A stretch of DNA of 64,000 nucleotides. Origin: Gymnogyps californianus (lineage: Eukaryota; Chordata; Aves; Accipitriformes; Cathartidae). Location: assembly GCF_018139145.2 (NCBI RefSeq), contig NW_026114301.1, positions 62,001 through 126,000 on the forward strand. Direction: 5' to 3'. Of this stretch, positions 56,009 through 64,000 are shown piece by piece. The notes beneath the pieces were generated by a model. That model was given only the letters and a program-made list of their open reading frames with translations, did no database searches and was not told the origin of the DNA. The position numbers and the translations under genes were made by a program. Every line of letters begins with the position of its first letter. Within the stretch, counting starts at the first letter, position 1.

Positions 56009-56130
56009 TTTTTTTTTTTTTTTTTTTTGAGATAAGAACAATTTAATAACTAAAGTAAAATAAAATATAATACTAACAATAATAATAATAAAATATAATA
56101 ATAATTGTAATGAAAAGGAATATAAAAAAA
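56009..56130 (-). mobile_element. Inverted LTR R-region fragment ending in a poly(A)-like run
   Basis: The minus strand reads from ATATTCCTTTTCATTAC (near 56115) through the ATT-rich stretch and ACTTTAGTTATTAAATTGTTCTTATCTC, then 20 A residues (complement of 56009-56028). This is the LTR segment that should follow 56008, but inverted. Genomic copies of this LTR continue CTCAACCCACGAG; here the A run replaces it 13 nt after ATTAAA (complement of 56042-56047). The LTR 3' end (about 100 bp) is missing. Confidence 0.8.
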
Positions 56131-56598
56131 GGGGGAAAAAAGGGGAAAAAACGAAAAGCAAAGGCCACACGCAGAAGCAAAGAAAAGCAAAAAGATTTAC
56201 TCTCTACTTCCCACCAGCAGGCAATGTCCAGCCACTTCCTCAGTATGCATAGCGGTTGCTTTGGAAGACAAACACCTTAATAACGAATGCCCCCCCCCCC
56301 CCGCCATTTCTCTTAACTTTTATTGCTGAGCATGATGTCATATGGTATGGAATATCCCTCTGGTCAGTTTGGGTCAGCTGTCCTGGCTATGTCCCCTCCC
56401 AACCTCTTGCCCACCCCCAACCTACTGGCCTTTGGGGGCAGGGGGTTGGAGAGTCAGCCTTGATGCTGTGCAAGCATTTGCTCAGCAGTAGGCAAACATT
56501 GGTGTGTTATCAACACCCTTCTAGCTACAAATACAAAGCACAGCACTATGAGGGCTGCTATGAGGAAAGTGAACTCCATCTCAGCCAGACCCAATACA

Positions 56599-56815
56599 TT
56601 TTGTCACTTTAAAGGCTACTATCTAACCAACAATAATGCAGTTTTGTCTGCCAGTCAACTGTCAAATTTGGTCAAAATTTTTTGATGTGTGTAGTACTCA
56701 GGACCCTAACTCAATACAATTTTTCTCAAATGATAGAGCGAACTAACTACATACCAGTTAAGATCCTCAAGCAATCTCTTCATCTCTGTAAATCTAAAAT
56801 GAACATCAACTGAAA
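56599..56815. other. Unassigned spacer
   Basis: Short single-copy-looking DNA between the rearranged LTR and the pyrimidine tract. Confidence 0.4.
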
Positions 56816-56827
56816 ACAGCTATTTTC

Positions 56828-58350
56828 TGTTCAGTAACTCTACCTCTCTCACACCCAAATCTCTCCCCGCCCGCCAACTCTCTCCCTCTGTCTGTCTCAA
56901 AATTGCTCTGTCCCCCCTGTCCCCCTGACTCTCTGTGTTTCTCTCCCCACGACTGTCTATATTCCCCCCAATTCTTTCTCCCCCTAGTTTCTCACTCTCC
57001 CCTACTGACTCTTGCACAACTCCCCGCACAACTCTTCCCCTTTCACCCACCCAATGCTACCTCTCTCCCCCTCTCTGCCCCTCTCTACTCCCTTGACTCT
57101 CTCACTCTCTCTCCACAACTTTCTCTCTCTCCCCCCCAATCTCTCCCCCTCTCCCACAGTTGCTCTCCCTCTTTCCACATGACGCTCTCTCCCCCACCCA
57201 ACTCCCCCGACTCTGTCCCTCTCCCCAAATCTCCCTCTCTCTCCCCCACTCCCCCCCAAGTATCTCTGCCCCAACTCTACCTCTCTCATCTCCAAATGTC
57301 TCTCCCCTGACTCTCTCCCCGACTTTCCCTCTCATTTACCCTGCTTCTCCCTCTCTCTCCCCTACTTGCTCGCTCCCCCTCTTTCCCCAAACTCTCTCTC
57401 TACCCTTGAAACTTTCTCCCCTCAATCTCTCTCTCTTCCCCCCAACTCTGTCTCTATCCCTCCTCCCAGACTCTTTCTACCCCGACTCTACCTCTTTCAC
57501 CCCCAAACCTCTCCCCTCCTTGACTCTCTCTCCCCATGACTCTCTCCCCCCTCTCTAACCCCAACTCTCCCCCTCCCTGACTCTCTCCCCCCCTCCCCTG
57601 CAACTTCCTCTCCCTCTCCCCCTCCCCCTCAAGACCCCCTGCAACTTTATATCTCTCTCTTTCCTCCTGACTCTCCCACTCACCCTGTGACTCTTTCTCA
57701 CTCTCTCTCATCCTGACACTCTCCCCCTCCCCAACTCTTCCTTTATCCCCACAACTCTTTCTCTCTTTCTCTCATTTTCTCTGCATAACTCCGTCCCCCA
57801 GACTCTCTCTCCCCTGACTCTCTTTCTATCCCCTCAACCCTCTATCTCTGATTCTCTCTTACCCCCCAAATGTCTCAGTCTCTCCCGCTGACTCCCTCTT
57901 TCTCCCCAACTCCCTCTCTCCCCCCCTCTCTCTGTCAACTCCTCTATTTCCCCTTGACTCTCACTCTTTCCCCCCACAACACTGTCTCTCCCACCCGAAT
58001 CTCACTCTACCCCCGACTCTATCTCCCCCAGACTCTACCTCTCAACCCTAATCCTCTCACTCTCCCCAGACTCTCTCTGCCCCCAACTTTCTCTGTCTCT
58101 CTTTCCCTGACTCTCTCTTTCACTCCTCCCGTGACTCTTCCCTTCTCTCTCTCCATCTGCCCTACTCTTTTCCTCCCCTCGACTCTCTCCCCATCTCTCT
58201 CTCCCCCGACTCTCCCTCTGTCTTCCTCTCTGTCTCCCCCAATGCTCCCCCTCTCCCCTCCTGACTCTCCCCCCTCTCTAATTCCCCCAGACTTGTTCTC
58301 CCCCCGACTCTCTCACTTTCTCTCTCCCTCCCTCTTCACTCGAGACTCTA
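56828..58350. repeat. 1.5-kb polypyrimidine/polypurine tract
   Basis: The plus strand is almost entirely C and T with isolated G and A, built from irregular repeats around GACTCTCTC followed by CCCC runs. The apparent frames of up to 204 codons (57870-58484) are Ser/Pro/Leu low-complexity artefacts of this composition. The minus strand is purine-rich with many GGGG runs. Confidence 0.9.
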
Positions 58351-59760
58351 TTTTTTTGTCTTTTCTACTAAAAGTCTCAAGTTTATTATGGAATTGGGGG
58401 GGGGAGAAGGAGAGGGTAGGGCTCTTACAGCTTGCAGGAGTCAGAAGGATTTTTTTTTTTTTTTTTTACCCTTTCTGGACTTAACAGCTATTACACAATT
58501 GTTTATAATGGTAGTGTACTGAACTCAGTGACCAAAGTATTTCTTTCCAGTCAGCTGGATGGAGGCTAAGTACCTGTGACAGGATACAGAGAACCTACTT
58601 GTTTTCTCCAAACAAGGGAGTTAGTTAGCTCCCAATATAGAAATAATAAGGTCAGTCTGATTGTCAGAAGGGAAACTGGAAACTAGAAAAAGTTCTTCTT
58701 GGTAGTCAGAAGGGAAGAGTGCAGAATCTCACAGCAGGGTGTTTTAGGCAGGTTTCTAGCCTAATGTGTCATTCCATGTATTTCCATACATCGGTCATTT
58801 TGGTTTTGGCTCCCTTGCTATGAATAATTCACTGTGAAAGATGTCAGAAAGTAAGCCCTGATGTAGAAAATTGCCAACTGGAACACAGTTGTTCTCTATC
58901 AAAAAGCCAGTTGATTTATCTATGTTATGTATTCTTTGAGCAAGTGTATTTCTGGACTAGATTCTGGACTTCAGTTCCCATAAATGCATAGTTCCAGATA
59001 ACTTTACAGGAAATACTTAGTCATGTAAAGAACTGAAACATTTATCTGATAAGTCATCAGGAATTGAACCAAACCAACTACTGTGGAGTAGCAAGAACTC
59101 TCCTGTAATTTTTTAATTATTTAAATTGTTGATTTAGCTATTTCTGCTTGAGTGTTCAACTTCAGATCAGTTTTATTAAATTACCTAGGGAACTCTACAG
59201 GTCATGAGGTACTATTTATTTCTAATGCTGTAGCAGCCCAAAGTTCTATTTGGTGCTAAAGCTGTGACCAGACATTTTTCACAATGTGCTTTATAGAAGT
59301 GCTATATAGTCAACAAATCAACAAAAAGATTACAGCTCACAATTTCCTTAAACGGTTAATTGCTCAGTCCACCACACAAATCTCTTCCAAAAGAGCCATT
59401 CCCCCCTCCCAGAGTCCTTCTCTACACATGGAATTTTACCAGAATGAACACTTGTATTCCAGAATTTGACTTACTGATGTTCCATATATGGGCTTATTCT
59501 AAACAAAGATCATCTACCTGCAGAAGTCCAGCAAAACCAAAGAACATTAGCATGGCAGGTATTTCAGATGTTCTTGCAGCCTTTACTGCACGGTACATAA
59601 GACAAAGGAGGACATGGTCCCTGACTTGAAGGTGACTTTGTTCACCAGGGCTGTCAGTCTTTTTCCTTTCCCCATCAATATACTCACTGGTGATATATTA
59701 AACAACGAAAAAACCCTATCAGAGTACAAACCTAGAAAAATCTGTTTGAAAAGTTCACGT
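58351..59760. other. Single-copy-looking sequence
   Basis: About 1.4 kb, AT-rich apart from a G run (about 58397-58406) and a T run (58450-58467). No gene was recognised. Confidence 0.5.
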
Positions 59761-60760
59761 TGTGAAAAAGCAGTTGGGTGGGAAATTTAGTGTCCAGATG
59801 GCTTTTGAATATCTCCAAGGACGGAGGCTCCACAACCTCCCTGGGCAACCTGTTCCAGTGATCAGTCACCCTCGCAGGGAAAAAGTGTTTTCTGATGTTC
59901 AGGCAGAACCTCCTGTGCTTCAGTTTGTGCCCATTGCCTCTTTTCCTGTCACTGGGCACCACTGAAAAGAGCCCGGCTCCGTCTCTTTTACACCCTCCCT
60001 TCAGGTATTTATATACATTGATAAGATCCTCCCTGAGCCTTCTCTAGGCTAAACAGTCCCAGCTCTCTTCACCTTTCTTCATAGAAGAGATGCTCCAGTC
60101 CCCTAATCATCTTCGTGGCCCTTCATTGGACTCTCTCCAATATGTCCATGTCTCTCCTGTACTGGGGAGCCCAGAACTGGACACAGGACTCCAGGTGTGG
60201 CCTCACCAGTGCTGAGCAGAGGGGAAAAAATCACCTCCCTCGACCTACTGGCAATGCTCCTCCTAATGCAGCCCAGGATACAATTTATCTTTTTTACTGC
60301 AAGAGAACATTGCTGGTTCCTGGTCAGCTTGGTGTCCACCAGAACCCCCAGGTCCTTTTCTGCAACGCTGCTTTCCAGCTGGGTGGCCCCTAGGATATAT
60401 TGGTGCCTGGGGTTGTTCCTCCCCAGGTGCAGGACTTGGCACTTCCCCTTGTTGAACTGCATGAGGTTCCTTTCAGCCCATTTCTCCAGCCTGTCAAGGT
60501 CCCTCTGGATGGCAGCACAACCCTCTGGCCTATATTCTATATTCTATATTCAGATCTTTGAAGAGGCCAAAGTCTGCTCTCCTGAAGTCCAGGGCTGTGA
60601 GCTTGCTTTTCAACCTCCTCCCTGCCCTCAGGATCCTGAACTCCACCATCTCATGGTCACTGCAGCCAAGGCTGCCTTTGACCTTCACATCCCCAACGAG
60701 CCCCTCCTTGTTGGTGAGTATGAGGTCCAGCAAAGCACCTCTCCTCATTGCCTCAATGAA
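59761..60760 (-). pseudogene. CR1 ORF2 fragment with internal deletion
   Basis: In sense order: the endonuclease C-terminal part (ALLDLILTN, GSLGCSDHEMVEF, FRRADFGLFKDL; about 60760-60550), a short TATATTC repeat, then directly the RT palm-to-thumb part ([36 protein letters not shown]; 60540 to about 60150). The C-terminus ([30 protein letters not shown]) follows at 59962-59760. The linker and RT N-terminus with motifs A and C are absent. The 3' UTR and octamer repeats are lacking. Confidence 0.85.
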
Positions 60761-60763
60761 GAA

Positions 60764-60797
60764 CATATTAACTCTGTCCCAGCCAGGCCCAGTACAT
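60764..60797 (-). mobile_element. Group 3 LTR 5'-terminal stub
   Basis: The complement starts TGTACTGGGCCTGGCTGGG and continues ACAGAGTTAATA. Only about 34 bp of the LTR head survive, between the CR1 fragment and the minisatellite. Confidence 0.6.
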
Positions 60798-60799
60798 TC

Positions 60800-61441
60800 G
60801 CTAACAAGCCACTGCACTAAGAACTGCCACAGCAGTAACAACCAGCTAGTGCACTAACAACTGCTGCTGCACTAACAACCAGCTGCTGCACTAACAAACA
60901 ACTGATGCATTATCAGCCGTTGCTGCACTAAGAACCAGTACTGCATGAAGAACCAACAGCTGGACTAATAACCACTGCTAAAATAACAGCAAACTGCTGT
61001 ACTGACAACTGCTGCTGCAATAACAACCAGCTGCTGCACTAAAAACCAACTCCTGCAATAAGAACTGCCACAGCACTAAAAACCAGCTGCTGCACTAAAA
61101 ACCAGCTGCTGCACTAACAACTGCTGCACTAACTACCATTGCTGCACTACAGACCAACTGCTGCACTAAGAACCACTTCTAGAGTAACAACGAACTGCTG
61201 CACTAAGAACTGCTGCTGCACTAACAGCCGCTGCTTGCACTAACAACCAGCTGCTGCACTAAGATTTGCTGTTGCACTAACAACCAGCAGCTGCACTAAA
61301 ACCTGCTGCTGCACTAAAAACCAACCGCTGCACTAGGAAGAGCGGCTATGGTAAAAACCAGCTGCTACGCTAACAACCAACTGCTGCATTATAAACTGCT
61401 GCTCCACTAAAAACCAGCTACTGCATTAACAACTGCTGCAA
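60800..61441. repeat. CTGCTGCACTAACAACCAG minisatellite, left block
   Basis: Degenerate 18/19-bp units (CTGCTGCACTAACAACCAG, or CTGCTGCACTAACAACTG) in head-to-tail order. Units differ by scattered substitutions, so the array is not freshly homogenised. It is interrupted at 61442 by an LTR and resumes at 63124. Confidence 0.92.
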
Positions 61442-63123
61442 TGTATTGGGTTTGCGTGTCAAGGTTTTGGTAACGAGGAGGCTGCAGGGGTGGCTTCTGT
61501 GAGAAGATGCCATAAGATTCCCCCACGTCCGATAGAGCCAGTGCCAGCCAGCTCCAAGACAGACCTGCCGCTGGCCAAAGCTGAGCCAATCAGCGACGGT
61601 GGTAGCGCCTCTGTGATAACATATTTAAGAAGGGGGAAAAACTGCTGCGCAACAGCAGCCGGAAGAGAGAGGAGTGAGAATATGTAAGAGGAACAAGTAT
61701 GCAGACACCAAGGTCAGTGAAGAAGGAGGGGGAGGACATGCTCCAAGCGCCGGAGCAGAGATTCCCCGGAAGCCCGTGGTGTCCTGGTTCGGCTAGGACA
61801 GAGTTAATTTTCTTCCTAGTAGCTGGTATAGTGCTGTGTTTTGGATTTAGTAGGAAAATAATGTTGATAACACACTGATGTTTTTAGTTGTTGCTAAGTA
61901 GTGTTTATACTAAGTCAAGGATTTTTCAGCTTCTCATGGCCAGCCAGCAAGAAGGCTGGAGGGGCACAAGAAGCTGGGAGGGGACACCGCCAGGACAGCT
62001 GACCCAAACTGGCCAAAGAGCTATTCCATACCATATGACATCATGCCCAATATATAAACTGGGGGGAGTTAACTGGGAGGGGGGATCGTGGCTCGGGAAC
62101 TAACTGGGCATCGGTTGGCGAGTGGTGAGCAATTGCATTGTGCACCACTTGCTTTGTATAGTTTAATTCTTTTAGTATTACTATTGTCATATTATTATTA
62201 TCATTATCATTGTTTTTCATTCCTTTCTGTCCTATTAAACTGTCTTTATCTCAACTCACGAGGTTTTTTTTTCCTGATTCTCTCCCCCATCCCAGGGGTG
62301 GGGGGGCAGTGAGCGAGCGGCTGCGTGGTGCTTAGCTGCCGGCTGGGGTTAAACCACGACACGTGGTGAAGACTATGGTGAAGCAGGTTGTTCCCCTGCA
62401 GCCCATGGAGGTCCACGCTGGAGCAGATATCCACCTGCAGTCCATGGAGGACCCCCACGCCGGAGCAGGTGGATGCACCGAAAGGAGGCTGTGACCCCAT
62501 GGACAGCCCACGCTGGAGCAGGTTTGCTGGCAGAACTTGTGACCCCATGGGGGACCCACGCTGGAGCAGTCCGTTCCTGAAGGACTGCACCCCGTGGAAA
62601 GGACCCATGCTGGAGCAGTTTGTGAAGAACTGTAGCCCGTGGGAAGGACCCACATTGGAGAAGTTCATGGAGGACTGTCTCCTGTGGGAGGGACCCCACG
62701 CTGGAGCAGGGGAAGAGTGTGAGGAGTCCTTCCCCTGAGGAGGAAGGAGCGGCAGAAATAACATGTGATGAACTGACCGCAACCCCCATTCCCCGTCCCC
62801 CTGTGCCACTGGGAGGGGAGGAGGTAGAGAAAATTGGGAGTGAAGCTGAGCCCGGGAAGAAGGGAGGGGTGGGGGGAAGATGTTTTTAAGATTTGTTTTT
62901 ATTTCTCATTACTCTACTGTGACTCTTGATTGCCAATAAATTATATTAATTTCCCTGAGTCGAATCTGTTTTGCCCATGACGGTAATTGCTGAGTGATCT
63001 CCCTGTCCTTATCTCGATCCACGAGCCTTTCATCATATTTTTCTCCCCCTGTCCAGTTGAGGAGGGGAAGTGATAGAGCAGCTGGGTGGGCACCTGGCGT
63101 CCAGCCAAGGTCAACCCACCACA
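61442..63123 (+). mobile_element. Group 4 long solo LTR inside the minisatellite
   Basis: An LTR of about 1.1 kb once the nested element is removed (TGTATTGGGTTTGCGTGTC to CAACCCACCACA). Flanks TGCAA (61437-61441) and TGCAC (63124-63128) match at 4 of 5, within the minisatellite unit. ACATATTTAAG (about 61619-61629) is the TATA-like box and CAATAAATT (about 62934-62942) the poly(A) signal. The array holds the open frame 62388-62738 with GPMLEQFVKNCSPWE and GPTLEKFMEDCLLWE units. Confidence 0.92.
61780..62361 (+). mobile_element. Group 1 solo LTR nested in the group 4 LTR, TSD CGTGG
   Basis: A 582-bp LTR (TGTCCTGGTTCGGC to AACCACGACA) with perfect TSD CGTGG (61775-61779 and 62362-62366). TATATAAA is at 62051-62058. 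Minisatellite, group 4 and group 1 give a three-layer nest with a clear order of events. Confidence 0.94.
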
Positions 63124-63977
63124 TGCACTAACAACCAACTGCTGTGTTATAAACTGCTAATGCACTAAGAAACAGCTGCTGCACTAAACCAACTGCTGCA
63201 CTAACAACTAGCTGCCACACTAACAACTGCTGCTTCATTAAGAACAGCTACTGCACTAAAAAACAGCTTCTCTATTAACAACTGCTGCTGCACTTATGAC
63301 TGCTGCACTAACAACCAACTGCTGCATTATCAACTGCTGCTGCAATAACAACCAGCTGCTGCATGAAGAACAAACAGCTGGTCTAAGAACCGCTGCTAGA
63401 GTAACAATGAACTGCTGCTCTAACAACTGCTGCTCTACTAACAACCGCTGCTGCACTAAGAAACAGCTGCTGCACTAAAATCTGCCATTGCACTAAGAAC
63501 CAGCTGCTTAACTAACAACCGCTGGTGAACTAAAAACAACCTGTTGCACTAAAAACTGCTGCACTTAGAACAACTGCTGCAGTAACAACCAGCTGCTGCA
63601 CTAATTATTGCCCCTTCACTAACAAGCACTGCTGCACAAACAACTGCTTCTGCACTAACTGCTGCTACACTAGAACCAGCTGCTACACTAAGAACTGCCA
63701 CAGCACTAACAACCAGCTGCTTCTCTAAGAACCATTGCTACAATAACAACGAACTGCTGCACTAAGAACTGCTGCTGCACTAAAAACCAACTGCTGCACT
63801 AGTAACCGCTACTTCACTAAAACGAACTGCTGCACTAAGAACAGCTGCTGCAGTAAAAAACAGCTGCTGTACTAATAACCAACTGCTGCATTATAAACCG
63901 CTGCTGCACTAAACCAGCTGCTGCACTAACAACCAGCTGCTACACTAGAAAACAACTGCTGTACTAACAACTGCTGC
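63124..63977. repeat. CTGCTGCACTAACAACCAG minisatellite, right block
   Basis: This continues the left block with the same 18/19-bp degenerate unit for about 850 bp. Frames on either strand (for example complement 63456-63256, Gln/Leu-rich) are products of the repeat and not genes. Confidence 0.92.
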
Positions 63978-64000
63978 TTCCTTCAGGGCACATCCACCTA
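63978..64000 (-). mobile_element. Edge of another group 4 LTR repeat array
   Basis: CTTCCTTCAGGGCACATCC near the end of the window matches the array segment at about 12198-12217 and 48421-48440. A further minus-oriented group 4 LTR, lacking its sense 3' end, therefore appears to begin here. Confidence 0.55.

Larger units (their letters stand above)
55514..56598 (-). mobile_element. Group 3 LTR split by a rearranged group 1 insertion
   Basis: The outer LTR in minus orientation has its sense end at 55514 (CAACCCACCACA-like) and its sense start at 56598 (TGTATTGGGTCTGGC). It is split at 55645, where it reads TTTAATAAAG, and resumes near 56155 with GAAAAGCAAAGGCCAC. It carries a run of 18 C residues at about 56288-56302. 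No TSD is seen for the outer LTR; the left flank is a TA microsatellite. Confidence 0.85.

Noticed and set aside
57870..58484. 204-codon Ser/Pro/Leu-rich open frame (and the frames at 56903-57558)
   Set aside because: They lie in the pyrimidine tract. Lack of stop codons follows from the near absence of A and G, and the composition is low complexity.
60197..60820. 207-codon plus-strand frame
   Set aside because: It is antisense to CR1 ORF2, which explains the sequence.
60800..64000. Possible CRISPR-like or trinucleotide-disease-type array
   Set aside because: Units are 18/19-bp, degenerate and contiguous with no spacers, and interruptions prevent any pure CTG run. It is a minisatellite.

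Overview
The window looks like a repeat-dense stretch of an avian (bird) nuclear genome. CR1 LINEs in several states of decay, some ending in the ATTCTATG-type 3' repeat, lie among endogenous retrovirus (ERV) debris whose pol resembles ERVL-type elements, with 5-bp target-site duplications (TSDs) around solo LTRs. No host protein-coding gene, rRNA, tRNA or CRISPR array could be recognised. Transposon density is far above the bird average as I know it. A W chromosome, pericentromeric or similar low-recombination region would fit, but that is inference.

Layout. 1-0.44 kb: probable LTR fragment with a 69-bp tandem duplication. 0.6-1.78 kb: CR1 reverse-transcriptase fragment (-). 1.78-6.27 kb: degenerate ERV pol (+) into which at least four LTR-like elements are stacked. 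6.27-7.19 kb: long LTR (-). 7.19-11.85 kb: the most complete CR1 (-, ORF1 and ORF2), split by an LTR. 11.85-15.3 kb: LTR piece, CR1 ORF1 piece and a gag-to-RT ERV fragment (-). 15.3-20.97 kb: a CR1 (+) split by a 2.9-kb composite (LTR, 398-codon RT/RNase H segment, long LTR) and by a further LTR. 21.8-25.4 kb: solo LTR and a CR1 (+). 25.5-36.1 kb: LTR-like unit, LTRs, an ERV 3' half with an uninterrupted integrase frame, its polypurine tract and 3' LTR, and more solo LTRs. 36-55 kb: mostly AT-rich single-copy-looking DNA with scattered solo LTRs at 41.9, 44.7, 47.7 and 50.2 kb. 55.5-58.4 kb: a rearranged LTR pair and a 1.5-kb polypyrimidine tract. 59.8-60.8 kb: internally deleted CR1 (-). 60.8-64.0 kb: an 18/19-bp CTGCTGCACTAA minisatellite split by a long LTR that itself contains another LTR.

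Four related LTR groups recur. Group 1 starts TGTCCTGGTTTCGGCTGGG and ends AACCACGACA. Group 2 starts TGTGCTGGTTTTGGCTGGG and has the same end. Group 3 starts TGTATTGGGTCTGGCTGAG and ends CAACCCACCACA. Group 4 starts TGTATTGGGTTTGCGTGGC, ends like group 3, and is long because it carries a 39-45-nt repeat array between its TATA-like box and AATAAA signal. Ten insertions have a perfect 5-bp TSD, which gives a relative chronology of nested integrations.

The most unusual structures are: (i) at 55.6-56.15 kb, a group 1 LTR joined to an inverted LTR R-region that ends 13 nt after ATTAAA in a 20-nt homopolymer, as if a polyadenylated LTR transcript end had been copied into DNA; (ii) the group 4 repeat array, whose unit lengths stay multiples of three and which is open in one frame in several copies, next to a 303-bp short form with a perfect TSD; (iii) an ERV integrase frame with complete HHCC and D,D-35-E residues directly upstream of its 3' untranslated region, polypurine tract and 3' LTR. 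I used no database, so family names are recognition-based.
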